The translations under genes and the position numbers were made by a program. A stretch of DNA of 64,000 nucleotides, taken from positions 124,001 through 188,000 of the forward strand of contig CAVQOI010000014.1 in the NCBI GenBank assembly GCA_963714425.1. The letters are read 5' to 3'. The notes under the pieces were generated by a model that was not told the origin of the DNA, made no database searches, and was given only the letters and a program-made list of their open reading frames with translations. This document shows, one piece after another, positions 40,938 through 49,520 of the stretch (its first letter is position 1; each line of letters opens with the position of its first letter). The DNA is from DATCYX01 sp963714425 (lineage in GTDB: Bacteria; Chloroflexota; Anaerolineae; Anaerolineales; UBA4823).

Positions 40938-42023
40938 ATGAGTGAAAATCACAAAGTGCGTGTAGCCCTCATTGGGGTGGGTAATTGCGCATCGTCCCTG
41001 GTGCAGGGTGTGCACTATTACCGGAACGCTCAAGATGACGACAAGGTGCCCGGTCTGATGCACGCTAACCTGGGTGGCTATCGCATACGGGACATTGAAT
41101 TTACTGCAGCTTTCGACGTGGTCGATACGAAAGTCGGGAAAGACCTGTGCGAGGCGATCTTCGCTTTTCCCAATAACACCTATAAATTTACCGACGTGCC
41201 CCTTCTGAATGTGCCTGTCTCGCGTGGGATGACCCATGACGGCATTGGTAAATACCTCTCGCAGATTGTTAAGAAGGCTCCAGGTCCAACCGCGGATATT
41301 GTCGGCATACTGAAGGATACGCAAACGGATGTGGTCGTCAATTTCCTACCGGTCGGTTCGGAGATGGCGACCAAGTGGTATGTAGAGCAGGTATTAGACG
41401 CAGGATGTGCTTTTGTAAATGGCATTCCTGTCTTCATAGCCTCCCAGGATTATTGGTGTAAGCGCTTCAAAGATCGTGGTTTGCCAATGATCGGTGACGA
41501 TATTAAGAGCCAGGTAGGCGCGACCATCCTGCACCGTGTGCTGACCAGCTTGTTCGTCGATCGAGGTGTACGGGTTGACCGCACTTACCAGCTCAATTTT
41601 GGCGGGAATACTGATTTCCTCAATATGCTGGAGCGCGAGCGGCTTGAATCCAAGAAGATATCTAAAACCGGTGCGGTTACCAGCATGTTGCCTTATCCCT
41701 TGCCTGCCGATGACGTACACGTTGGACCGAGTGATCATGTGCCCTGGCTCACCGACCGGAAGTGGTGCTACATCCGTATGGAAGGCACAACATTTGGGGA
41801 TGTACCATTGAATGTCGAGACAAAGCTTGAGGTCTGGGATTCACCAAACTCAGCTGGGGTTATCATCGATGCGGTACGCTGTGCCAAGATTGCAGTCGAC
41901 CGCGGGATCGCTGGACCGATCATTGGGCCATCCGCGTACTTCATGAAAACCCCTCCCAAGCAATTTCGTGACGATGTTGCCCGCGAGATGACTGAGGCAT
42001 TTATCAGAGGTGATGGGGAATAA
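40938..42023 (+). CDS. inositol-3-phosphate synthase
   Basis: 361 residues; makes myo-inositol-3-phosphate from glucose-6-phosphate with bound NAD. NAD-binding motif VALIGVGNCASSLVQG, then VNFLPVGSEMATKWYVEQ, GIPVFIASQ, GDDIKSQVGATILHR (with catalytic Lys), NFGGNTDFLNM and KLEVWDSPNSAGVIIDAVR, which match the prokaryotic INO1 type. AAAGGAG precedes the ATG. Stands alone; inositol phosphate could serve as a solute or a lipid head group. Confidence 0.94.
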   Translation: MSENHKVRVALIGVGNCASSLVQGVHYYRNAQDDDKVPGLMHANLGGYRIRDIEFTAAFDVVDTKVGKDLCEAIFAFPNNTYKFTDVPLLNVPVSRGMTHDGIGKYLSQIVKKAPGPTADIVGILKDTQTDVVVNFLPVGSEMATKWYVEQVLDAGCAFVNGIPVFIASQDYWCKRFKDRGLPMIGDDIKSQVGATILHRVLTSLFVDRGVRVDRTYQLNFGGNTDFLNMLERERLESKKISKTGAVTSMLPYPLPADDVHVGPSDHVPWLTDRKWCYIRMEGTTFGDVPLNVETKLEVWDSPNSAGVIIDAVRCAKIAVDRGIAGPIIGPSAYFMKTPPKQFRDDVAREMTEAFIRGDGE

Positions 42024-42137
42024 CGACAGCGTCAAGATTTTATTTGTGTTGGGTAAGTGCTGACTCTTCATGCTTCAACTAAACAGTTCAGGAATAAATC
42101 CCCCACTTCCCAGATGGGAAAGGAGTAGGGGGGATGG

Positions 42138-43151
42138 ATGGGTACAAGTATCATGAAAGCCATGCGCCTGTTCGAGCCAGGAGTTGCTGAGACCGAGCGG
42201 TTAAAAATGGTTGAAGAGCCTGTTCCGCAGCCAGCTGATGGGCAAGTCCTGCTTCGCGTCCGCCAGTGTGGCGTGTGCCACACCGACCTGCACACCGTTG
42301 AAGGGGAGATCCACCCGCCGAAATTACCGGTCACACCCGGGCATCAAGTGGTAGGCGTGGTAGAAGCAATAGGGAAAGGGGAGGGGCAAAGCGTGAGCCC
42401 TGGTGATCGGGTGGGCGTGCCCTGGCTTTACGCAACCTGTGGCGATTGTGAGTTCTGCCAGCGGGGATTGGAAAACCTGTGCGAAAACGCCCGTTTCACA
42501 GGATTCCACGTGGATGGGGGTTATGCTGAATATATGCTGGCGCAAAAGAATTATATTTTGCCGATTCCAGAAAGTATTTCCGATGAACAGGCTGCACCCC
42601 TGCTTTGCGCTGGGATTGTAGGGTACCGTTCGTTGCGATTGTCAGATCTGGAGCCCGGTGAGACGCTAGGGCTGGTTGGTTTTGGTGCCAGTGCGCACCT
42701 ATGCATCCAGGTAGCGCTGCATTGGGGATGCAAAGTGTATGTTTTCACACGCTCCGAAAAACACCGCCTACATGCGATGGAGCTAGGGGCAGCCTGGGTA
42801 GGTGGTGCGGAAGACCAGTTACCTGCCTTTTTGGACCGGGTGGTGATCTTTGCACCTGCCGGAGGGCTGGTTCCACTTATGCTCGAGAAACTGCGACCGG
42901 GGGGCACACTTGCGATCAATGCTATCCATACCTCGGCTATCCCGGAAATGCCTTACCGTCTGATCTATGGTGAGCGCACGCTGCGCAGCGTCGCGAATGC
43001 CACCTACCAGGACGGGGTCGATTTTTTACGCTTGGCTGCAGAGATCCCTATCCGGGCAACGGTTACGACCTATGACCTGGCAGACGCGAACAAGGCTCTA
43101 TTAGACATGAAGCATAGCCGCATCAACGGCGAGGCGGTGTTGCAGGTCTGA
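42138..43151 (+). CDS. zinc-dependent alcohol dehydrogenase (medium-chain family)
   Basis: 337 residues. Catalytic zinc ligands: Cys in RQCGVCHTDLHTVEG, His in PVTPGHQVVG and Cys in APLLCAGIVGYRSL. Structural zinc: the four Cys of CGDCEFCQRGLENLC. The nucleotide-binding loop is LGLVGFGASAHLCIQVA instead of the usual GxGxxG, so cofactor choice is uncertain. Alternative start ATG at 42153. GGGGGG lies just upstream of the chosen ATG. The physiological substrate is unknown. Confidence 0.9.
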   Translation: MGTSIMKAMRLFEPGVAETERLKMVEEPVPQPADGQVLLRVRQCGVCHTDLHTVEGEIHPPKLPVTPGHQVVGVVEAIGKGEGQSVSPGDRVGVPWLYATCGDCEFCQRGLENLCENARFTGFHVDGGYAEYMLAQKNYILPIPESISDEQAAPLLCAGIVGYRSLRLSDLEPGETLGLVGFGASAHLCIQVALHWGCKVYVFTRSEKHRLHAMELGAAWVGGAEDQLPAFLDRVVIFAPAGGLVPLMLEKLRPGGTLAINAIHTSAIPEMPYRLIYGERTLRSVANATYQDGVDFLRLAAEIPIRATVTTYDLADANKALLDMKHSRINGEAVLQV

Positions 43152-43166
43152 CGAGCTCGCTATGGT

Positions 43167-43172
43167 ATAATG
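43167..43172 (+). promoter_or_regulatory. extended -10 promoter of yebC
   Basis: TGGTATAAT (TGn plus perfect -10). TTGCAG lies 20 bases upstream, too far for a normal -35. The leader is about 75 nt. Confidence 0.55.
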
Positions 43173-43254
43173 ACCTCGATTTGGAGTAGAGCGTTTCCGG
43201 TACTAAAACACGAAATTTCCCGATATTTCTGAAAAAAACTCAGGAGAAGATTCT

Positions 43255-44010
43255 ATGTCTGGACATTCCCATTGGGCGACCATCCGGCGTAAGAAGGGCG
43301 CCGCGGACGCCAAGCGTGGCCAGGTATTCACCCGCCTGGCACGTGAGATTGTGATTGCAGCGCGTGAGGGCGGTGGCGATCCCTCCACGAACATTCGTCT
43401 TCAATACGCAATTGACCGGGCACGCGCCCAAAATATGCCTAAAGACAATATCGAGCGGGCGATTAAGCGCGGTACGGGGGAATCGAAGGAGGGTAATGCC
43501 TTTGAAGAGGCGATGTATGAGGGCTATGGACCTCATGGGATTGCCCTGATTATGTCTGTCGTCACCGATAATCGCAACCGGGCTGTGGCGGAGATCCGAC
43601 ATATCCTTAACCGGACGGGTGGGAGCATGGCGGAGGCTGGCTCGGTTGCCTGGCAGTTCACCCGCATGGCGTACTTCTCATTCCCTGAGGAAGGCAAAGA
43701 TCGAGATGCGATCTTCGAGCTTGCGGTCGAGGCGGGGGCAGACGATGTTATTTTTTCCGATGAGTCTGTGGAAATATTTGCCCCAGTGGAATCCTTCAAG
43801 CAAGTCAGCGACAGGTTGGTAGCTGCAGGTATCCAACCTGAAGAGGCGGAGCTGCGCATGATCCCTAATAGCGAGGTCGATCTCGAGACGGAGCAATCTA
43901 TCCAGGTGTTCAAGGTGATCGAATCCCTCGAAGAGCTGGATGACGTGCAGAGCGTGTATACGACGTTAAGCATCTCCGATGAGGTGATGGCCCAATTGGA
44001 GGCCGCATAA
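43255..44010 (+). CDS. yebC: YebC/TACO1-family protein
   Basis: 251 residues, standard length. The family binds nucleic acid; members act as transcriptional regulators or, for TACO1-type YebC, help ribosomes through proline-rich stretches. Motifs: SGHSHWATIRRKKGAADAKR, MPKDNIERAIKRGTGES, YEGYGPHGIALIM and NRTGGSMAEAGSVAW. AGGAG lies before the ATG. Followed by ruvC-ruvA, the conserved yebC-ruvC-ruvA order. Confidence 0.96.
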   Translation: MSGHSHWATIRRKKGAADAKRGQVFTRLAREIVIAAREGGGDPSTNIRLQYAIDRARAQNMPKDNIERAIKRGTGESKEGNAFEEAMYEGYGPHGIALIMSVVTDNRNRAVAEIRHILNRTGGSMAEAGSVAWQFTRMAYFSFPEEGKDRDAIFELAVEAGADDVIFSDESVEIFAPVESFKQVSDRLVAAGIQPEEAELRMIPNSEVDLETEQSIQVFKVIESLEELDDVQSVYTTLSISDEVMAQLEAA

Positions 44011-44032
44011 TCACTAGATATGGGGGTGCGAG

Positions 44033-44527
44033 CTGATTATCGGCATCGATCCCGGGACGGCGATTACCGGTTATGGACTGGTACAAGAGCGTGATGATGG
44101 CAGCCTCGCAGTAGTTGACTTCGGAGTCATCCAAACAGATGCAAAGCAGGGTATGCCTGAGCGGTTGTTGGAACTGTATCGCAGTTTGAAAGAGATTCTG
44201 CTTCTCCACCAGCCCGAGAGCGGTGCGGTGGAGAAACTGTTTTTCCAACGCAATGTGCGCACAGCCTTGAGTGTGGGCCAGGCGCGCGGGGTCGCCATGC
44301 TGGCGCTGGCTGAGCAGGGTATAGCAATCGCAGAATATAACCCGATGGAGGTCAAGCAAGCGGTGACGGGCTACGGAAGCGCAGAAAAAAAACAGGTCCA
44401 GGAGATGGTGCGCGCGCTCCTGCATCTTGAGCAAATTCCTAAACCCGACGACGCTGCGGATGCGCTTGCAGTTGCCATCTGCCATTTGCACTCCACTACG
44501 ATAAAAAGCCGGTTAGGGATAGAATGA
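44033..44527 (+). CDS. ruvC: Holliday junction resolvase RuvC, apparently starting at CTG
   Basis: 164 residues. Cuts Holliday junctions bound by RuvAB. Catalytic acids: Asp in IIGIDPGTAITGYG, Glu in VEKLFFQRN, two Asp in DDAADALAVAICH. In this frame an upstream TAG (44015-44017) is followed only by ATA, TGG, GGG, TGC, GAG, CTG before the first conserved Ile. No ATG, GTG or TTG is available before residue 41. CTG at 44033, with GGGGG 6 bases upstream, fits the normal N-terminus; ATT at 44036 is the alternative. The stop overlaps the ruvA ATG (ATGA). Confidence 0.93.
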   Translation: MIIGIDPGTAITGYGLVQERDDGSLAVVDFGVIQTDAKQGMPERLLELYRSLKEILLLHQPESGAVEKLFFQRNVRTALSVGQARGVAMLALAEQGIAIAEYNPMEVKQAVTGYGSAEKKQVQEMVRALLHLEQIPKPDDAADALAVAICHLHSTTIKSRLGIE

Positions 44528-45099
44528 TCGCTAGTATCAGTGGCAAGGTGCAGGAGATTTTCACCGACAATACAGTAATCGAGGTCGGCGGGATAGGCGT
44601 TCAGGTATTCGTGCCAGCGCTTGTGCGCGACCATCTGCGCCCTGGAGAAGCGGTTTTTTTGCACACCCATTTAGTAGTGCGTGAGGATTCACTCAGCCTG
44701 TACGGTTTTGAGACCCGCGAAGGCAGGGATTTCTTTGGGTTGCTGCTAAGCGTAAGCGGGGTGGGTCCAAAGCTGGCACTATCGGTACTTTCCACACTGG
44801 CTCCGGATGCCATCCGCCGGGCAGTTTTCCACGAACAAGACGAGGTATTCGCTCGCGTGCCTGGCGTGGGGAAGCGCACGGCGCAGAAGATCCTGCTCCA
44901 CTTGCAAGACCGCATCCCTGTATCTGCTGGGATGGAGCCGGTTGCGGCATATTCTGATGTGGACGCGGAGGTATTGAGCGCTCTGACGGCGCTTGGTTAC
45001 AGCGTGGTGGAAGCCCAGACAGCGCTGCAATCGATCCCTCGGGAGACTCCGCAAGAGACAGAGATACGCCTACGGCTGGCTTTACAATACTTTAGCTGA
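44524..45099 (+). CDS. ruvA: Holliday junction branch migration protein RuvA
   Basis: 191 residues. Binds four-way junctions and loads RuvB. N-terminal OB domain (MIASISGKVQEIFTDNTVIEVGGIGVQVFVP), then two helix-hairpin-helix motifs (LLSVSGVGPKLALSVLS, FARVPGVGKRTAQKILLHL), and the C-terminal RuvB-contacting domain (DVDAEVLSALTALGYS). ruvB is not in the window. Confidence 0.96.
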   Translation: MIASISGKVQEIFTDNTVIEVGGIGVQVFVPALVRDHLRPGEAVFLHTHLVVREDSLSLYGFETREGRDFFGLLLSVSGVGPKLALSVLSTLAPDAIRRAVFHEQDEVFARVPGVGKRTAQKILLHLQDRIPVSAGMEPVAAYSDVDAEVLSALTALGYSVVEAQTALQSIPRETPQETEIRLRLALQYFS

Positions 45100-45110
45100 G
45101 AGGGGTAGCC

Positions 45111-45971
45111 TTGATTAAAGACCAACGCATTGCATTTATCGGACCCGGGGCTATGGCGGAAGCCTTGATTTCCGGGTTGATCCGCCAGGGTGTAACAACG
45201 GCAGATAACCTGACGACGTCTGGCCCCACCACCGAGCGCCTGACATATCTCGCAGAGAAGTATGCGGTTCATACGACAACGGATAATTCGGCCGCTGCTT
45301 GTGGGGCGGACATTGTGGCGCTGACGGTCAAACCCCAGCGTCTGGATATGGTATTACAGGGCTTGCATGGCTGTATCAAACCGGAAAGTCTGGTGCTCTC
45401 AGTAATTGCTGGAGCGACGATAGAGAAGATCAGCCACGGATTAGGCCATCATGTTGTGGTGCGCTCGATGCCCAATACGCCGGCGCAAATTGGGGAGGGG
45501 ATTACCGTGTGGACGGCATCCCGCAAAGTGTCCGAAGATCAGCGCGAGATGGCTCGCCAGATGCTCCGGGCATTGGGCGATGAGATCTTGGTCGATGAGG
45601 AAAGCTACCTGGATATGGCGACTGCCCTTTCTGGGACTGGACCAGCTTACGTTTTCCTGTTTATGGAGGCGATGGTTGACGCCGGAGTTCACCTGGGATT
45701 CCCTCGCCGTATTGCCGAGCAGTTAGTAGCTCAAACCGTGCGAGGTTCAGTCGATTTCTACCGAAACCATGAAGATTCGGTGCATTTAGCCAGGCTGCGC
45801 AACCAGGTCACCTCACCGGGGGGCACATCTGCGGCTGCACTGTATTATCTTGAGAAAGCCGGAATGCGGACAGCGATCTCGCGGGCGATCTGGGCAGCGT
45901 ACGAGCGCTCGCGCGAGCTGGGCAAGTCGAGCAAGCCACGCGACCCCGAGAGTGGGGATGATCTAAGTTGA
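45111..45971 (+). CDS. proC: pyrroline-5-carboxylate reductase
   Basis: 286 residues; last step of proline synthesis using NAD(P)H. TTG start after GAGAGGGG. Nucleotide motif IAFIGPGAMAEALISGL, then VKPQRLDMVL, RSMPNTPAQIGEG, and the signature ALSGTGPAYVFLFMEAMVDAGVHLG and VTSPGGTSAAALYYLE. Starts 12 bases after ruvA and is likely co-transcribed. The 120 bases after it contain nothing I can call. Confidence 0.96.
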   Translation: MIKDQRIAFIGPGAMAEALISGLIRQGVTTADNLTTSGPTTERLTYLAEKYAVHTTTDNSAAACGADIVALTVKPQRLDMVLQGLHGCIKPESLVLSVIAGATIEKISHGLGHHVVVRSMPNTPAQIGEGITVWTASRKVSEDQREMARQMLRALGDEILVDEESYLDMATALSGTGPAYVFLFMEAMVDAGVHLGFPRRIAEQLVAQTVRGSVDFYRNHEDSVHLARLRNQVTSPGGTSAAALYYLEKAGMRTAISRAIWAAYERSRELGKSSKPRDPESGDDLS

Positions 45972-46091
45972 AGCGTAGGGCGAGGCGTGATGAGCAAGGG
46001 AATAGAAAAGGCAGGAATGCGCATAGCCTTGATGCATTGTCATAAGGTAAATTGTTTTACGAAGATCATCAATCCCCTTGCGTGAATTGAA

Positions 46092-46583
46092 GTGGAGATG
46101 GGGTTGGCGAACGATGTGCGATTGCGGGATGTAAGCGTAAGCGATCTGGCAATCCTTTACGAGCACCAGCGAGAGCCAGAGGCGAACCAGATGGCAGAGT
46201 TCCCGCGTCGGGATCGGGAAGCCTTCATGGTGCATTGGGGGAGAATCCTCGCCGATGAAAATATCATAAAGAAAACGATCGTATACGAACAACACATAGC
46301 CGGGAACATAGTCTGCTTCGACCTAGAGGGCCAGCCAGGGGTGGGCTACTGGCTTGGGAAGCAGTACTGGGGCAGAGGCATTGCAACCCGGGCGCTCTCA
46401 ATTTTCCTTGATTACGTAAATGCACGGCCGCTGTATGCTTACGTGGCTCAGAATAATATCGCATCCATACGAGTGCTGCAGAAATGCGGGTTCCACATGC
46501 AGGGGGAAAAGGCGCCAGATGAATCGAATGTGATTGAGCTCATAATGCGATTAGATAAGGATAGTCCGCATGCTGGAACATAA
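46092..46583 (+). CDS. RimJ/RimL-type GNAT acetyltransferase
   Basis: 163 residues (GTG at 46092; ATG at 46098 equally possible). Residues 10-110: VRLRDVSVSDLAILYEHQRE, then GVGYWLGKQYWGRGIATRAL (acetyl-CoA loop) and VAQNNIASIRVLQKCGFHMQGE, the RimJ/L-like ending. Substrate unknown. Its end overlaps the next gene by 14 bases. Confidence 0.85.
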   Translation: MEMGLANDVRLRDVSVSDLAILYEHQREPEANQMAEFPRRDREAFMVHWGRILADENIIKKTIVYEQHIAGNIVCFDLEGQPGVGYWLGKQYWGRGIATRALSIFLDYVNARPLYAYVAQNNIASIRVLQKCGFHMQGEKAPDESNVIELIMRLDKDSPHAGT

Positions 46584-47556
46584 TAGAATCGATTGGCTTC
46601 TTGAAAAGGATGATCAAAACCCGGGTGTGCGGTATTTTGCGCTGAAGGATTTGCACGGACTGCCCGAGTCAGACAAGGATGTCAGGGCAGCGCGCGAAGC
46701 AATCATGCACACCGGTCCTGTGCCGGTTATTCTGGATGCGCAGGAGCCATCGGGATATTGGGTTAAGACCGGCAGCGGCTACTCGCCTAAGTACAGGGCC
46801 AGCGTGTGGTCGGTGATTATCCTGGCTGAGCTTGGCGCCAATCCAGACGAGCCGCGCGTGCGGAAAGGTTGTGAGAACTTGCTCGAGAACAGCCTGGCTA
46901 CTATCGGAGCGTTCTCAGCGTATCAGGATTTACGTCCCAGCGGTGCGCTCCATTGCCTGAACGGCAACCTGCTCTACGCGCTCCAACGTCTTGGATATGC
47001 TGACGACCCGCGCGTGCAATCGGCGATCAGATGGCTTGCAAAAGCTACAGTTGAAGAACCTACACCAAATTTTTCTAATGGGGCTGCAGGTCAAGATTTC
47101 GTCTGCTGGGTAAACCTGGATAAGCCGTGTGGATGGGGAGCCAATAAAACAATCCGAGGTCTGTTAGAGGTCCCCCCAGAAAGGCGCACACCTGAAATCA
47201 GTCGCGCCCTCGAGGCAGGAGCGAGATTCTTGCTCAGCCACGATCCCGCTGTGGCAGATTATCCGTACACGGAGCGGGTGAGCTCCCACTGGTTCAAGCT
47301 GGGTTTCCCCCTGAGCTATTGGAGCGATGTGCTAGAGACGGTCTCGAACCTGGTAGGTTTGGGTTACGGTGATGACTCACGACTGCAGCCAGCGATCGAG
47401 TGGATCATGAATAAAAAGGGTGACCAGGGTCGCTGGAAGCTCGAAAACAGCCCGAATGGCAAGATGTGGGCGGATATCGAGGTAAAAGGCAAGCCAAGCA
47501 AGTGGGTGACGCTGCGGGCGTTGCGGGTATTGAAGGAGGTAGGTGTCTGGAATTAG
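46570..47556 (+). CDS. alpha-toroid (prenyltransferase/squalene-cyclase-like) protein, function unknown
   Basis: 328 residues, soluble. Repeated pattern of two helices followed by an Asp/Gly turn (YSPKYRASVWSVIILAELG, CLNGNLLYALQRLGY, SDVLETVSNLVGLGY, KWVTLRALRVLKEVG) as in alpha/alpha toroids of terpene cyclases and prenyltransferases. The cyclase DxDD motif is not visible and Cys/Trp/His are scattered. Homologues in databases often carry uninformative or misleading names. Overlaps the GNAT upstream. Confidence 0.6.
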   Translation: MLEHNRIDWLLEKDDQNPGVRYFALKDLHGLPESDKDVRAAREAIMHTGPVPVILDAQEPSGYWVKTGSGYSPKYRASVWSVIILAELGANPDEPRVRKGCENLLENSLATIGAFSAYQDLRPSGALHCLNGNLLYALQRLGYADDPRVQSAIRWLAKATVEEPTPNFSNGAAGQDFVCWVNLDKPCGWGANKTIRGLLEVPPERRTPEISRALEAGARFLLSHDPAVADYPYTERVSSHWFKLGFPLSYWSDVLETVSNLVGLGYGDDSRLQPAIEWIMNKKGDQGRWKLENSPNGKMWADIEVKGKPSKWVTLRALRVLKEVGVWN

Positions 47557-47855
47557 GAGTTATGCGTTGAGAGTCGAGTGGGGGGGTAGACCACGGAACG
47601 AGTTTGGCGATATCGTCATTGACGATGGTATTCCGGACTTCGTTCGCGCCCAGTGTTCTTGATTCTTCCCCTCTTGTGAATAACTGGACAAGATAGAGCG
47701 TTTCAGGTATCATTTGACCAGCTTAAGCACCAGGAAGCAGCCCCATGAAATTAGCTTATATGTGGGGAACCATCCTTTCAGCGAAATAATCGCGCCCGGA
47801 TTGAACTCGTCCGGGCGGCGGTGTGTATATCTCAGGCAATTCCCGCGGAGGCCCA
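47557..47855 (+). other. leader region of atpAGDC-mreB
   Basis: 299 bases without a gene. An 8-bp hairpin, CGCCCGGA (47793-47800) with TCCGGGCG (47810-47817), lies 39 bases before the atpA ATG; GGAGG (47847-47851) is the ribosome-binding site. I found no convincing promoter. Confidence 0.45.
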
Positions 47856-49517
47856 ATGTCCGATTTGATCAGCCAGATAACTGCAGATCTCAAGCAGCAG
47901 ATTGAAGCGTTTAAACCCGAATTGGAAGTACGTGATGTCGGCACGGTTGTAGAGGCTGGTGACGGCATCGCGCGTGTGCGTGGATTAGGCGACGTGCGCG
48001 CCCAGGAGTTGGTACAGTTCGCCAATGGGGTTATGGGAATCGCCTTCAACTTGGAGCACGACCTTGTGGGTGTGACGATCATGGGCGACTACTCTGGGGT
48101 CGAAGAGGGCATGCTGGTACGCTCGACCGGGCGTATCTCCTCGGTTCCTGTTGGAAATGGGCTGATCGGACGGGTGGTGAATGCGCTCGGCCAGCCGGTT
48201 GACGGTAAAGGACCGATCAAGGTTGACCGCTTACGCCCGATTGAACGAATTGCACCTGGGGTGGTACAGCGCAAAGATGTAGATACACCTGTACAAACTG
48301 GGCTGAAAGCCATCGATTCGATGACCCCTATTGGCCGTGGGCAGCGCGAGCTGATCATCGGCGACCGGCAGACAGGCAAAACTGCTCTGGCGATTGATAC
48401 AATCATCAACCAGAAAGGTCAGGACCTGATCTGCATTTACGTTGCGGTTGGACAGAAAAAAGCAGCAGTTGCTCGCACTGTAGCTACGCTAGAGCGGCAC
48501 GGGGCGATGGACTATACCACAGTGGTGGTTGCAGCTGCAGACGAGCCAGTAGCCTTGCAATATATCGCCCCATACACCGGCTGTGCCATGGGCGAGGAAT
48601 TCATGGAGACCGGAAGAGATGCGCTCGTAGTCTACGATGACCTTTCAAAGCACGCTTGGGCTTACAGGCAGGTATCCTTGCTGCTACGCCGCCCCCCGGG
48701 GCGTGAGGCGTATCCTGGCGATGTATTCTATCTGCACTCTCGCCTGCTCGAACGGGCTGCACGCCTGGCAGACAAATATGTGGTTGTGCCGGTGGGTTTC
48801 GAAGGCGTCATGGCGGATGCCAAGGATAGCGCGAATAGTGAAGTTTACGACGGCCCGTTAGCGCAGCACAACGCCGAGAGGGCTATCCAGGGCATGGACA
48901 AACCTGAGGGATATAAAGCGGTCAAGCTGCGCGGTTCAGGCGGCTCATTGACCGCGCTGCCGATCATTGAGACCCTATTAGGCGACGTCTCAGCCTACAT
49001 CCCCACCAATGTGATCTCAATTACCGATGGGCAAATTTATCTAGAGAATAACTTGTTCTATGCGGGCATACGACCGGCGGTGAACGTGGGAATATCCGTC
49101 TCGCGGGTGGGAGGCGACGCTCAAACGAAGGCGATGAAGCAGGTGGCAGGACGCTTACGCCTGGATATGGCTTCCTTCCGCGAGCTGGCGGCGTTTGCTC
49201 AATTCGGCTCCGACCTGGATAAATCTACGCAGGCTCAGCTCAACCGTGGACAGCATCTCCAAGAGATTCTCAAGCAGCCTCAATATGTACCCATGTCACT
49301 GGAAGACCAGGTGATGATCATCTTCGCTGGAACCCAGGGCTTCACCGACAAGGTGCCACTGGAGCAGATGCGCCAGTGGGAGACCTCCATGCTGCGCTTC
49401 ATGGAAGCATCATATCCAGAGATCGGCAAAGACATTGCGGAGAAGAAGCGAATCACGGATGAGACAACCGATAAGCTGCGGGCAGCCCTGGACGCATTCA
49501 ATTCAACCTGGCAATAG
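47856..49517 (+). CDS. atpA: F-type ATP synthase subunit alpha
   Basis: 553 residues from the ATG at 47856 (GGAGG upstream), about 40 longer than usual. Non-catalytic nucleotide-binding subunit of F1. Motifs: GDRQTGKTALAIDTIINQK, FMETGRDALVVYDDLSKHAWAYRQ, GSLTALPIIE and ISVSRVGGDAQTKAMKQVAG. The extra length is an insert at about residues 310-365, between LLERAARLADKY and GGSLTALPIIE, where most alpha subunits have a short loop. Starts the second half of the split ATP synthase. Confidence 0.97.
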   Translation: MSDLISQITADLKQQIEAFKPELEVRDVGTVVEAGDGIARVRGLGDVRAQELVQFANGVMGIAFNLEHDLVGVTIMGDYSGVEEGMLVRSTGRISSVPVGNGLIGRVVNALGQPVDGKGPIKVDRLRPIERIAPGVVQRKDVDTPVQTGLKAIDSMTPIGRGQRELIIGDRQTGKTALAIDTIINQKGQDLICIYVAVGQKKAAVARTVATLERHGAMDYTTVVVAAADEPVALQYIAPYTGCAMGEEFMETGRDALVVYDDLSKHAWAYRQVSLLLRRPPGREAYPGDVFYLHSRLLERAARLADKYVVVPVGFEGVMADAKDSANSEVYDGPLAQHNAERAIQGMDKPEGYKAVKLRGSGGSLTALPIIETLLGDVSAYIPTNVISITDGQIYLENNLFYAGIRPAVNVGISVSRVGGDAQTKAMKQVAGRLRLDMASFRELAAFAQFGSDLDKSTQAQLNRGQHLQEILKQPQYVPMSLEDQVMIIFAGTQGFTDKVPLEQMRQWETSMLRFMEASYPEIGKDIAEKKRITDETTDKLRAALDAFNSTWQ

Positions 49518-49520
49518 CGC

